Shown: positions 27,027 through 35,877 of the stretch, piece after piece
How positions within the stretch are numbered: position 1 is the stretch's first letter
How the letters are laid out: every line of letters begins with the position of its first letter
Source of the DNA: JALOAT01 sp041687015
GTDB lineage: Bacteria; Pseudomonadota; Gammaproteobacteria; Thiohalomonadales; Thiohalomonadaceae
DNA length: 64,000 nucleotides
NCBI GenBank assembly: GCA_041687015.1
Contig: JAWLCT010000002.1
Span: 78,500-142,499, forward strand
Reading direction: 5' to 3'
Made by a program: the position numbers and the translations under genes
Notes under the pieces: generated by a model
Databases searched by the model: none
What the model saw: only the letters and a program-made list of their open reading frames with translations
What the model was told of the DNA's origin: nothing

Positions 27027-27853
27027 AGGGTGATGCTTCCTTCAAAAACGGTGGTCGCCGGTCCGATCATCCACACCGGCTCGCCATTGCCTGCCCAGCG
27101 GATGGTGAGTCGGCCGCCCGGCAGATCGACCTGCACGGTCTCATCGAGCAGCGCCCAACGCCGACCCACCACTGCTGCCGCGCAGGCGCCCGTGCCGCAG
27201 GCCAGCGTCTCGCCGGCGCCGCGCTCGAACACACGCAGGCGGATGTGGCCGCGGTCGACGATTTCCATGAAGCCCACGTTCACCCGTTCGGGAAAACGGG
27301 GATGGCTTTCGATGGCGGGGCCCAGTTCAACCACCGGGGCGGTGGCGATGTCCTCCACGTGCAATACCGCATGAGGGTTGCCCATCGAAACCGCACCCAC
27401 CGTGTAGGCCTGACCCGCCACTTCCAATCCATAGCGGTCACATTCGGATTCGGCGCGGAAAGGGATGTGTTCCGGTGCGAAGCGCGGTGCGCCCATGTTC
27501 ACGCGGATCTGACCGTCCGTCTCCACGTACAGCGTGATGACGCCCGAGGCGGTCTCCACCACGATGGCATCCTTGTCGGTGAGACCCTTGTCGCGCACGA
27601 AGCGGGCAAAACAGCGCGCGCCATTGCCGCACTGGCCCACCTCACTGCCGTCCGCATTGAAGATGCGGTAGCGGAAATCCACGCCCTCACGGGAAGGCGG
27701 TTCCACCATCAACAACTGGTCGCAGCCAATCCCAAAACGTCGATCGGCAAGAAAACGCACCTGTTCGGTACTCAGGGAAACCGGCTGGCGCACGGCATCG
27801 ATGACCACGAAGTCATTGCCCAGGCCGTGCATTTTCGTAAACGCGAATTGCAT
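27023..27853 (-). CDS. dapF: diaminopimelate epimerase DapF
   Basis: A 276-aa PLP-independent epimerase that converts LL- to meso-diaminopimelate for lysine and peptidoglycan synthesis. The two catalytic cysteines are Cys75 (VGQCGNGARCF) and Cys219 (TLACGTGACAA). Starts MQFAFTKMHGLGNDF, as in the family. It overlaps the DUF484 gene by 4 nt; lysA, the next step in the pathway, lies 1.2 kb upstream on the same strand. Confidence 0.96.
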   Translation of the reverse strand: MQFAFTKMHGLGNDFVVIDAVRQPVSLSTEQVRFLADRRFGIGCDQLLMVEPPSREGVDFRYRIFNADGSEVGQCGNGARCFARFVRDKGLTDKDAIVVETASGVITLYVETDGQIRVNMGAPRFAPEHIPFRAESECDRYGLEVAGQAYTVGAVSMGNPHAVLHVEDIATAPVVELGPAIESHPRFPERVNVGFMEIVDRGHIRLRVFERGAGETLACGTGACAAAVVGRRWALLDETVQVDLPGGRLTIRWAGNGEPVWMIGPATTVFEGSITL

Positions 27854-27862
27854 GGCGGCAGG

Positions 27863-28309
27863 TTACTGGCTCACTGCGGCGTTGGAAAGCGTATCGATGC
27901 CGCAGGCCACGCAGTCGCGGTAAATGCAGCGGTCCATCACCACCGTGATACCGGCGGCACGGGCTCGGGCGGCGGCCGCTTCGTTGATCACCCCGTCCTG
28001 CAGCCACAGGGCCGGGATCTTCAGGGCAATGCAGGCGTCGACGATGGGGTCCACGTGCTCCGGGGCCCGGAACACATCCACCAGGTCGATGGCACCGGGA
28101 ACGGCATACAGGTCGGCATAGGCGGGCACGCCGAGGATGGTTTCCGTCGCCGGGCGCACCGGGACCATGTCGTAGCCGAAGCGCTGCAGCGCTGACGCGA
28201 CGAAGTGACTGGGGCGATCGGCCTTGGGTGACACGCCCACCACAGCGATGCGGCGCACTTGCCGCAACAGCGCGGCGACGGCGTCGGGGGTCGGATTCTC
28301 GAAGGTCAC
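27863..28309 (-). CDS. CoA-binding domain protein (YccU-like)
   Basis: A 148-aa Rossmann-type CoA-binding protein. It has VRRIAVVGVSPKADRPSHFVASALQRFGYDMVPVRP, the DVFRAPEHV segment, and IPALWLQDGVINEAAAARARAAGITVVMDRCIY. YccU-type proteins have no known catalytic role. It lies 9 nt upstream of dapF and is likely part of the same operon. Confidence 0.88.
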   Translation of the reverse strand: MTFENPTPDAVAALLRQVRRIAVVGVSPKADRPSHFVASALQRFGYDMVPVRPATETILGVPAYADLYAVPGAIDLVDVFRAPEHVDPIVDACIALKIPALWLQDGVINEAAAARARAAGITVVMDRCIYRDCVACGIDTLSNAAVSQ

Positions 28310-28349
28310 GGGGCGCTCCTCTCAGATGGGTTTGGTGACGGCACGCGGT

Positions 28350-29009
28350 TCAGGGCAGCCGGCCGGTGACCAGCAGGTGACGATCGCTCACCGCCTCCAC
28401 GGCGAGTTGACCGAGGCCTGCCGCTGCAAGTTGCGCGCGCACCTCGTCGGGGCGATAGGCGGCGCACAGGGAATGGAAGAAATCGTGGCGCAGCACCTCC
28501 GGCTCATTGCCGGAATAGGTCTCGACCATTTGCGCGGCGATGTCGCGGCTGGCCGGGCGCATCAGGTCCATCACGAACACCATCGCGCCAGGCGCGGCGT
28601 GGTCCGCGACGGCCTGCCACAACACCGAAGGGTCTGCCAGATGGTGGAGCAGGCTGTTGGAGATCACCGTGGCATAGTGACGGCGCGGCAGCTCCGCACC
28701 GGGGAGATAAGCGTGCAGCAGGCGCACCCGCCCGGCCAGGTCCGCGGCGGCCACCGCCTGTTCACCCAGGGCAAGCATGGCGCGGGCACCGTCGACGCCG
28801 TCGATGGCGCAGGCGGGAAAGGCCCGTGCGAAGCGCAACGTCACATCGCCGGGCCCGCAGCCCAGGTCCAGTACCGGCCCGGCAGCGTCACCAAAGCGCT
28901 CCCGGAACAGCTGAACGAAATGGTTGTGCGGTTCGCTGAAATCCGCGTCCGCATAGGCGCGCGCCTGTGCGCCGTCATCCATCAGTTCGGGTTCGGGGAC
29001 TCGTTCCAT
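28350..29009 (-). CDS. SAM-dependent methyltransferase (class I)
   Basis: A 219-aa methyltransferase of methyltransferase-domain type: motif I VLDLGCGPGDVTLRFA (about residue 46), acidic motif II region VDGARAMLALGE, and motif IV-like ATVISNSLLHHLADP. Substrate unknown; the nearest types act on small molecules or quinones. The start at 29009 is set by GAGGAGAAG upstream; the longer frame to 29168 overlaps lysA and is rejected. Sits between lysA and the CoA-binding gene. Confidence 0.85.
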   Translation of the reverse strand: MERVPEPELMDDGAQARAYADADFSEPHNHFVQLFRERFGDAAGPVLDLGCGPGDVTLRFARAFPACAIDGVDGARAMLALGEQAVAAADLAGRVRLLHAYLPGAELPRRHYATVISNSLLHHLADPSVLWQAVADHAAPGAMVFVMDLMRPASRDIAAQMVETYSGNEPEVLRHDFFHSLCAAYRPDEVRAQLAAAGLGQLAVEAVSDRHLLVTGRLP

Positions 29010-29091
29010 GCTTTGTCTTCTCCTCTTGTGGGCGCCGGGGGCGAAAAACCGCGACCGCGACACCTCACCCGGCGCGTACAGCCGAACGGGT

Positions 29092-30336
29092 TCAGGGCAC
29101 GAGGTGTTCGCCGGCGAACAGGTCGGCGATGCGCTCGCGCTCGCGCACCAGATGCATGCGCGGGCCATCCACCATCACCTCGGCGGCACGCGGACGCGTG
29201 TTGTAGTTGGAACTCATGGAGAAGCCGTAGGCCCCTGCCGAGCGCACGGCGAGCAGGTCGCCCTGCGCCAACACCAGTGAACGCTCCTTGCCCAGGAAAT
29301 CGCCCGTTTCGCACACCGGGCCCACCAGATCGTAGCGGCGCGCTTCGCCGCTGCGTTGCACCACCGGCACGATGTCCATCCAGGCGCCGTACAGGGTGGG
29401 CCGCATCAGGTCGTTCATGGCGGCGTCCACCACGGCGAAGTCCTTGTGGTCGGTGTGCTTGAGGTATTCCACACGGGTGAGCAGCACGCCGGCGTTGCCC
29501 ACGATGGCGCGCCCGGGCTCGATAATCACCGTGAGGTCGCGACCCGCCAGGCGGTCGAGCAGCGGCGCGGCGTAATCGCCGGGCAGCGGCGGGGTCTCGT
29601 CGCGATAGCTGATGCCGAGGCCGCCTCCCAGGTCCAGATGACGCAGAGCGATGCCGCGTTGGCACAGGGTGTCGACCAGGGCGAGCACGCGCTCCAGCGC
29701 ATCGACGAAGGGCGCCACCTGGGTGATCTGTGAACCGATGTGACAGTCCACGCCCAGGATTTCCAGATTGGGCATTTCCGCAGCGCGCGCGTACACCTCG
29801 GGGGCGCGGACGATGTCGATGCCGAACTTGTTTTCCTTCAGGCCGGTGGAAATGTAGGGATGGGTCTTTGCGTCCACGTCCGGGTTCACGCGCAGCGACA
29901 CCGGTGCGCGCACGCCCAGTTCGCGCGCAACGCGGTCGAGGCGCTCCAGCTCCGGCTCCGATTCCACGTTGAAACAGTGAATGCCCACTTCCAACGCACG
30001 GCGCATCTCATCGACGCGCTTGCCCACGCCCGAGAACACCACCCTGGCCGGATCGCCACCAGCGGCCAGCACACGCTCCAGCTCGCCGCCGGACACAATG
30101 TCGAAGCCGGCGCCGAGTTGGGCCAGGGCGTTCAACACCGCGAGGTTGGAATTGGCCTTCACCGCATAGCAGATCAGATGTTCCTGGCCGGCGAAGGCCG
30201 CGTCGAAGGCGCGGAAATGCCGCTCCAGGGTCGCGCGGGAATAGACGTAACAGGGCGTACCGTAGGCCTCGGCCACGCGCGTGAGTTCCACGTCTTCGGC
30301 ATGCAGGCGGCCGTCGCGGTATTCGAAGTGGTCCAT
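29092..30336 (-). CDS. lysA: diaminopimelate decarboxylase LysA
   Basis: A 414-aa PLP-dependent decarboxylase making L-lysine from meso-diaminopimelate. PLP lysine Lys60 (ICYAVKANSNLAVL), the glycine-rich LDLGGGLGISY segment, EPGRAIVGNAG, and the catalytic cysteine in GPVCETGDFLG are visible. The start at 30336 sits 1 nt after the lptM stop, so lptM-lysA are coupled. Confidence 0.95.
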   Translation of the reverse strand: MDHFEYRDGRLHAEDVELTRVAEAYGTPCYVYSRATLERHFRAFDAAFAGQEHLICYAVKANSNLAVLNALAQLGAGFDIVSGGELERVLAAGGDPARVVFSGVGKRVDEMRRALEVGIHCFNVESEPELERLDRVARELGVRAPVSLRVNPDVDAKTHPYISTGLKENKFGIDIVRAPEVYARAAEMPNLEILGVDCHIGSQITQVAPFVDALERVLALVDTLCQRGIALRHLDLGGGLGISYRDETPPLPGDYAAPLLDRLAGRDLTVIIEPGRAIVGNAGVLLTRVEYLKHTDHKDFAVVDAAMNDLMRPTLYGAWMDIVPVVQRSGEARRYDLVGPVCETGDFLGKERSLVLAQGDLLAVRSAGAYGFSMSSNYNTRPRAAEVMVDGPRMHLVRERERIADLFAGEHLVP

Positions 30337-30337
30337 C

Positions 30338-30472
30338 TCAGCCCTGGTCCTGTGAGGTGTTTTGGGGCAGGTACAGGTCGCCCTTGGCGCCACACCCGGC
30401 GAGCATGGTCAGGATGGCAAGCACGGCGATGACGGCCCATAGCAGATACTGGGCCCGGCACTGGCAGAACAT
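30338..30472 (-). CDS. lptM: LPS-assembly lipoprotein LptM (YifL-type)
   Basis: A 44-aa lipoprotein, too short for usual gene-length cut-offs. It begins MFCQCRAQYLLWAVIAVLA and has the lipobox MLAGC at Cys27, followed by the family signature GAKGDLYLP. LptM helps maturation of the outer-membrane LptD-LptE translocon. It ends 1 nt before lysA, as in E. coli (yifL upstream of dapF in the cyaY region), and is divergent from cyaY. Confidence 0.88.
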   Translation of the reverse strand: MFCQCRAQYLLWAVIAVLAILTMLAGCGAKGDLYLPQNTSQDQG

Positions 30473-30549
30473 TGGAAACGGTCCCCGGACAAGAGCGCTT
30501 GATTATACCCGTGCGGCAACGCCGGCGTCTGCGGCACGCTGAAGGGGGC

Positions 30550-30667
30550 TCAACGCGGAGTACGCGGAGGCGTGGAGAAAAACAGGTATTGGGAGGGAGG
30601 CTCGCTGCCTTCGCGGTGATGCTCCACCGGCAAACCTTTGCGCCCTTGGCGTTCTTCGCGTTAAATC
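30550..30667. repeat. intergenic degenerate repeat between lptM and cyaY
   Basis: A non-coding 118-nt stretch with arms CAACGCGGAGTACGCGGAG and CGCCCTTGGCGTTCTTCGCG; the second is roughly complementary to the first. It resembles the insert at 8543. It sits in the divergent control region between lptM-lysA and cyaY, so it may influence one or both promoters. Classified as a repeat by shared text only. Confidence 0.4.
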
Positions 30668-30695
30668 TCTTCTCTCCCGACCGAGACAAGAGCCC

Positions 30696-31019
30696 ATGAT
30701 GAACGAATCGGATTTCAATCGCCTGGTCGATGCCCAGTTGTTGCGCATCGAGGAGGCCATCGATGCCAGCGGCGCGGACATCGATTACGAGAACGCCGGT
30801 GGCATTCTCACCCTGCACTTCGAAAACGGCTCACAGATCGTGATCAACCGCCAAACGCCGGTACGCCAGATCTGGGTCGCCGCCCGCAGCGGCGGGTTTC
30901 ATTTTGCCCACGACGAAGCCAACGGCGTGTGGCGCAGCGACAAGGACGGCCGCGACCTGATGGCCGCGCTGAGCGAGCTGGTGAGCGCCCAGGCGGGCGA
31001 GCCGGTGGCGTTGGGCTGA
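30696..31019 (+). CDS. cyaY: frataxin-like iron donor CyaY
   Basis: A 107-aa bacterial frataxin involved in Fe-S cluster assembly. It shows the acidic N-terminal helix (DFNRLVDAQLLRIEEAID), the strand GILTLHFENGSQIVINRQ, the iron-binding acidic ridge and RQIWVAARSGGFHFAH. The gene is divergent from lptM-lysA as in E. coli, which confirms its identity. A second Met codon lies directly after the first. Confidence 0.93.
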   Translation: MMNESDFNRLVDAQLLRIEEAIDASGADIDYENAGGILTLHFENGSQIVINRQTPVRQIWVAARSGGFHFAHDEANGVWRSDKDGRDLMAALSELVSAQAGEPVALG

Positions 31020-31087
31020 TCCCGATCAATATCCCCGCGCCCGAGGGGGCGAATATACTTCCGGACCAGGGAAAAGGGAGGGAACGT

Positions 31088-32134
31088 ATGCTTAAGGGGT
31101 TCTTGCTCGCGGCGGCGTTCGCCATGGTGCCCACGGCCATGGCAGCACCGGACGGCGCCCGGCTCTACAGTCAACACTGTGCGGCCTGCCATGGCCTGCA
31201 TGGAGAGGGCGGTGTGGGTGTGCCCCTCGCGCTGCCCGATTTTCTCTCCACCGCGGATGACGATTTCCTGCGCAAGACCCTGCGCAATGGCAGGCCGGGC
31301 CGCGTGATGCCCGCCTTCCGCTCCCTCAGCGACACCGAGGTGGACGCCCTGGTGGCGCACCTGCGCAGCTTCGCCAAGCCCGGCGCACCGGCGCCCCGCA
31401 AACTGTCCACCCAATCCGTGCAGGGGAACGCGACGCGCGGCGGTGAACTGTTCGCCACCCACTGCGCCAGTTGCCACGGGGCCAACGGCGAAGGCGGCCA
31501 TGGCACGGGGGTGACCTTCTCGCGCCCGCGCAACCTGCCCATCATGCCGCCCGCGCTGAACAATCCCGGCTTCCTGGCGGCCGCCTCGGACGCGATGATC
31601 AAGGCGACGCTCATGCGCGGGCGCGAGGGCACGCCCATGATTTCCTATCTGGACCAGGGCCTGTCCGAACAGGACATCGACGATATCGTCGCCTTCGTGC
31701 GCAGCTTCGAACAGCGCGCGCCCGCGAAAATCCGCGCGCCCGTGGACGAGCCCATGTTCCTGGAAGCCGAGTCGTCCTATTCCCTCGAGGAGACGGTCGA
31801 AAACGTCAAGCGGGCGGCGATTGGCAAAAACTTCCGCATCATCCGCGAACAAAGCCTGGAGCACGGCTTCTTCCCCGAGGACCAGGAGAATGCCAAGCAG
31901 GTCATCGTCTATTTCTGTAATTTCAATTTCATCAACCAGGCGCTCAGCCTCGACCCGCGCGTTGGCCTGTTCCTGCCCTGCCGCGTCACCGTGGTGGAGC
32001 AGGACGGGGTGGTAAAAGTGCTGAGCATCAATCCCAAGCACCTTTCCGCGCTGTACAACAACCGGGAGCTCGATGAAGCCTGCGATCAGATGACCGAACT
32101 GTACGAAGGCATCCTGGAGGAGGCGACGCTATGA
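31088..32134 (+). CDS. diheme cytochrome c - DUF302 fusion
   Basis: A 348-aa exported protein. A signal peptide (MLKGFLLAAAFAMVPTAMA) is followed by two cytochrome c domains with CAACH at 31-35 and CASCH at 126-130, then a DUF302 domain from about 225 to the end (FRIIREQSLEHGFF ... VGLFLPCRVTVVEQDG). DUF302 is a small fold of unknown function, so its attachment to a diheme c cytochrome suggests a redox-coupled role in the periplasm. GGGAGGGA precedes ATG 31088. The stop overlaps the next DUF302 gene by 4 nt. Confidence 0.88.
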   Translation: MLKGFLLAAAFAMVPTAMAAPDGARLYSQHCAACHGLHGEGGVGVPLALPDFLSTADDDFLRKTLRNGRPGRVMPAFRSLSDTEVDALVAHLRSFAKPGAPAPRKLSTQSVQGNATRGGELFATHCASCHGANGEGGHGTGVTFSRPRNLPIMPPALNNPGFLAAASDAMIKATLMRGREGTPMISYLDQGLSEQDIDDIVAFVRSFEQRAPAKIRAPVDEPMFLEAESSYSLEETVENVKRAAIGKNFRIIREQSLEHGFFPEDQENAKQVIVYFCNFNFINQALSLDPRVGLFLPCRVTVVEQDGVVKVLSINPKHLSALYNNRELDEACDQMTELYEGILEEATL

Positions 32135-32580
32135 GATTGCCACGGCTGCTAGCCTTTGCAGGCCTGTTGCTCGCCTCCGTCGCCCATGGCGAGCAACTGT
32201 TCATGGCGCGCTCGCCGCTGTCCTTCCCCGAGACCATGCTGGCCTTGCAGGATGCCATCACCACCCAGGGCTACACGCTCTCCCGTGTGCAACACGTGGA
32301 CGTGGGGCTGACGGAGATGGGTTTCACCACCGACAAGTACCGCATCGTATTCTTCGGCAAGCCCGAGGAGATCCGCACCTTGTCGGCCCGTTACCCGCAG
32401 CTCGTCCCCTATCTGCCGCTGCAGGTGACCATTTTCGCCGAAGGTGAGGAAACGCTGGTGGTCGGCGCCGATCCGCTCATGCTTCAGCGTCTCGTGCCGG
32501 ACCCGGCCATGCAGCCCGTATTTGCACGTTGGCACGGCGCGCTGGTCGCCATCATGGAAAGCCTGCGGCAACTGAGATAG
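32131..32580 (+). CDS. exported DUF302 protein
   Basis: A 149-aa protein with a signal peptide (LAFAGLLLASVAHG) followed by one DUF302-like domain (FPETMLALQDAITTQGYTLSRVQHV ... LPLQVTIFAEGEETLVVGADP). The gene overlaps its upstream partner, a DUF302-cytochrome fusion, by 4 nt, so a stable pair of periplasmic DUF302 domains is likely. No cysteine or haem motif is present here. Confidence 0.78.
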   Translation: MRLPRLLAFAGLLLASVAHGEQLFMARSPLSFPETMLALQDAITTQGYTLSRVQHVDVGLTEMGFTTDKYRIVFFGKPEEIRTLSARYPQLVPYLPLQVTIFAEGEETLVVGADPLMLQRLVPDPAMQPVFARWHGALVAIMESLRQLR

Positions 32581-32607
32581 CGCCGCGCAGCGGCTCCGGG
32601 TGACAGA

Positions 32608-35454
32608 TCAGCTTTTCAGGGACTGATTGAGCTTTTCCTCAATCCTGTGCTTGTAGCTGAGGAAGTGAATGGTCTGGATGCGGCCCACGCCCTCTTCGCC
32701 GAGCACCGCCGGTGACATGGAAATGTCGGTGATGTAGATGGGGTAGGCCTGACGTCCGCGGCGCAGTTCGAGCATGTAGTTGGCCACTTCATCCAACGTC
32801 TTCCCGCCACTTTCCGGTGAACAGAACTCCCGTCCATTGCAGTAGATGGAAAAGGTGGTGCGGCTCAGTTCGTCCACGTCCACGATAACCTGCAGGCTGA
32901 TGAATTGATCGCCGGACGGGCTGAAGCGCGGTCGCTGACGCACCACCCGCAAACGGCCACCGTTGTCGTTGTCCACCTGGAAAAACTCCAACCCTTCCGC
33001 ACCTGACACGCTGCGGCCGTCCTGCATCTGAAATTTCACGCGGTTGAGTACGGCCTCGAAGAAATGGCTGTACTGGCCGAGCAGCGCGTCAGCATCGTGG
33101 AACGGTGAGCGCCGGTAAAACAGTGAACCGCGTTCGTCCAGCACGTAGACATCCACCTGCGCACCCTGCACGCGATAGAACAACTGCACGATGCCCGGCC
33201 GGTTGTAACTGAACACCAGCGGCAGCACTTTATCCGCCTGAACGTGGCTGTCGAACACCACCGGGCTGAATTCCTTTTGCGGGGCACCCAAATAGCGCAG
33301 CAGTGCGGATTGATTGTCCAGAATCTGGTAGTGAGGCAGATCCCCGTCGAAGCTGAGCACGAAAAATCCGTGTTCCACCTGGACGACGTAGCGCGTCGCG
33401 GCGGGCTGACGACCGGTGTAGTAGCAATCGATCACCTCGCGGAACAACGCCTCAGCGCGTCGGGCGATGGCATTGCCCTTGGTCGGGCTGTAACTCGCCA
33501 CGGTGGGCACCACCGGTGCCCGCCCGCTGGAGAGCGGCACCCACTTGAGGTACTCGCACAGGCAGTCCATCAGCCCCTTGGCGCCGCTGAAGTGGTAGGT
33601 GAGCACTTCCTGCCAGGTGGTCACCACCACCTGATCGACGGTATGCACCAGGTTTTCCCCCAGGCCACCGTAGCTGAGCGCATCGGAGCGGCCACTGGCG
33701 ATGCGCCCTTCCGCGTGCTCGCTGCGTGCGAGCGGATCGAGTCCCGCGTTGATGAACAGAGTGGTGTGCACCACCTGTGCCGGTTCGGCGAAGTCGGACA
33801 CGCCGCCGAAAGCGCTCGCCCGATCGGGAAAGACTGCATGCATGCGCCCGATCATGGCCTTGAGTTCACCCGTGGTGAGACGGCTTTGCCGGGCGAACAC
33901 CACCACGTGCGTGGACTTGTCGATCACCCGGTTGAAATAGCACCAGGCGACCATTTCTGTGACATAGCGGAACCGCTTGACCGGCGTGTGCTCGAAGGCG
34001 TCCTCGGGCCTGACCGCGCCCTGGAACAGTACCCAGCTGCTGAGGCCCTGGGTGTCGTCGATGACTTCGTGCACGGTGAGTTGCCGTTCCACCAGATTCG
34101 TGGCGAAACCGCGCCCGAGCAGATCCACTTTGCCGGCCTTGCGCTCAAAGGCGGAATAAAGCTTGCGACCGAGGATGTTGAGATCCCGCTGGCTGATAAG
34201 GGCCGAGCCGGCATAGCGGCGTGCGAAACCCGAGAGAAAGCGATAGCTTTCCGACAGGGCCTCGAACAGCACGCGCCGCTCCTCGGTGATCTTGTCCACC
34301 TTCCAGGTGTGGCGGCTGTCCAGCACGAACAATTCCGCTCGGGACCAGCCCCATTCACGCGCCCGTCTGCCGAGCAAGCCTCGCCGCCAGCGCGCTGCCG
34401 CGGGCTCATCATCGGAGAGATTTTCGTCCACCTTGAAGTAGAAACAGCGCCTGGCCAGGTTCAGGCGTTCACTCTCGCCACGCCCCTTCAGGTACTCCTC
34501 TACCTTGTCGAGCATCATCAGGTATGGATCGAGGCGATCCGGATCGACGTGACCGTGATAGACGGCGTGCTTGAAGCGCATGCTGAGCAGATCGAGATAC
34601 GGGTACTCCCGTGCATAGCATTCGAGCAGTAACAGCTTGAGCACGGATTTGTAAGGCGAATCGATGCCCTTGTAGAGCTGCCACACGGCCGCGCCAAGGA
34701 ACTCTTCCGCCGGCACATGGCCGAGTCCGCCGAAGTCGATGAGATCCCGGGCATGCAGATAACGCTGGTGGCGGATCTCTTCCACATAGTGGTCGTAGGC
34801 CACCTCCTGATCGGGCGGCACCAGCCACCAGATGGGGTACATGCCGGCCACCCGCAAACTGGTGCGGTAGAACTCGTCCAGCAACAGGCGCTGCTGGGCC
34901 GAACCACTGCTCTCGTCGGAAAGGGCCTCGGTCTCGCCACGCCGGAACTGGTCCGGGTGCACCAGAAAGATATGCACTTTCAGGTCGAGACCGGCGGCCC
35001 AGCTTTGCACGGCCTCCGCCTTGTCACGCAAGGAACGGAGCTGTCGCTCGTCGAGGGCGGGGGCGTGACAAAGCCACACGTCGAAGTCGCTGTCCCCGGA
35101 ATAGGCGACGCTTCCCGGGCTGCCCATGAGGTAGATGGCCTGAATGGTCAGGTGGCGATGCACGTGTCGGCTGAAGTGGAATGCGCGGCCCAGGCGCGTC
35201 ACCGCCTCCATCGCCGCAGTGTCGGGGGCGTAGCCGAACACCCCGGCCGGGCAGTCCTTGGCGTTGTAGCCGGGGAGCAGCGGGTGGTTGATGTGAAAGA
35301 ACAGGGGCAGCAGGTCGAGGAAATCCCGCTGGCGCGGGCGCAGGGCATCGCGGGTGCGCGCGAGCCTTGCGTCGTTCAGGCTGATGAAACGCTTCAGGAT
35401 ACCCGCGAAATCGTGTTCGTCAGCCAGCTCGGTAATGGGAGGATTCAGCGTCAT
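32608..35454 (-). CDS. cyaA: class I adenylate cyclase CyaA
   Basis: A 948-aa class I adenylate cyclase making cAMP. The N-terminal catalytic region carries MGSPGSVAYSGDSDFDVWLC (residues 110-129), with the nucleotidyltransferase pattern GS...D.D.D; Asp121, Asp123 and Asp125 are in position. The regulatory C-terminus has VLDERGSLFYRRSPFHDADALLG and VQADKVLPLVFSYNRPGIVQLFYRVQG. About 100 aa longer than the E. coli enzyme. Implies cAMP/CRP control in this organism; no CRP box was looked for exhaustively. Confidence 0.94.
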   Translation of the reverse strand: MTLNPPITELADEHDFAGILKRFISLNDARLARTRDALRPRQRDFLDLLPLFFHINHPLLPGYNAKDCPAGVFGYAPDTAAMEAVTRLGRAFHFSRHVHRHLTIQAIYLMGSPGSVAYSGDSDFDVWLCHAPALDERQLRSLRDKAEAVQSWAAGLDLKVHIFLVHPDQFRRGETEALSDESSGSAQQRLLLDEFYRTSLRVAGMYPIWWLVPPDQEVAYDHYVEEIRHQRYLHARDLIDFGGLGHVPAEEFLGAAVWQLYKGIDSPYKSVLKLLLLECYAREYPYLDLLSMRFKHAVYHGHVDPDRLDPYLMMLDKVEEYLKGRGESERLNLARRCFYFKVDENLSDDEPAAARWRRGLLGRRAREWGWSRAELFVLDSRHTWKVDKITEERRVLFEALSESYRFLSGFARRYAGSALISQRDLNILGRKLYSAFERKAGKVDLLGRGFATNLVERQLTVHEVIDDTQGLSSWVLFQGAVRPEDAFEHTPVKRFRYVTEMVAWCYFNRVIDKSTHVVVFARQSRLTTGELKAMIGRMHAVFPDRASAFGGVSDFAEPAQVVHTTLFINAGLDPLARSEHAEGRIASGRSDALSYGGLGENLVHTVDQVVVTTWQEVLTYHFSGAKGLMDCLCEYLKWVPLSSGRAPVVPTVASYSPTKGNAIARRAEALFREVIDCYYTGRQPAATRYVVQVEHGFFVLSFDGDLPHYQILDNQSALLRYLGAPQKEFSPVVFDSHVQADKVLPLVFSYNRPGIVQLFYRVQGAQVDVYVLDERGSLFYRRSPFHDADALLGQYSHFFEAVLNRVKFQMQDGRSVSGAEGLEFFQVDNDNGGRLRVVRQRPRFSPSGDQFISLQVIVDVDELSRTTFSIYCNGREFCSPESGGKTLDEVANYMLELRRGRQAYPIYITDISMSPAVLGEEGVGRIQTIHFLSYKHRIEEKLNQSLKS

Positions 35455-35511
35455 GGGGCCCGCTCGTCTCCGCCCCTCGGGGAGACCGTTTTACAGAAAG
35501 AGAGTCTTTCG

Positions 35512-35757
35512 CTAAGGATTCACCGGATCACAGGAACCGATGCGCACCCACACGCCCGCCTCACACCGCAGCAGTTCATCGCCGCTGCACACGTAGGCCT
35601 TCTCTGCATACTCCACGTCGTTGAACCAACACACGGGTGTCTCCGGGACTTCCTGGCCACGCACGTCGTAGTCGTAATCCGAATCCTCGACCACCAGGGA
35701 GTTGCGCATCTCGGGGTCCGGGGCGCCCACCTGTACCGCATGCACGCGTTCGCTCAT
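35512..35757 (-). CDS. small conserved protein (DUF1496-like)
   Basis: An 81-aa protein with no signal peptide and a C-terminal PVCWFNDVEYAEKAYVCSGDELLRCEAGVWVRIGSC, rich in Cys and Trp. The pattern recalls DUF1496 proteins. The stop is 57 nt upstream of cyaA and it has an AAGGAG site before ATG 35757. Function unknown. Confidence 0.7.
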   Translation of the reverse strand: MSERVHAVQVGAPDPEMRNSLVVEDSDYDYDVRGQEVPETPVCWFNDVEYAEKAYVCSGDELLRCEAGVWVRIGSCDPVNP

Positions 35758-35877
35758 GTCTTGTTCTCCTTGCCTTGCCGAGCGGGTGAGACAGTACACT
35801 AGCATACCGCCCGAGGCGTGCCGGTGCTTTCAGGAGCAGGGGCCGCCGGCCAGGACACCCCCGCAGCACTGAACCGG

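Noticed and set aside
32608..35454. Plus-strand open frame 33244-34632 (462 codons) inside cyaA
   Set aside because: It lies opposite the well-supported adenylate cyclase and has no motif or start.
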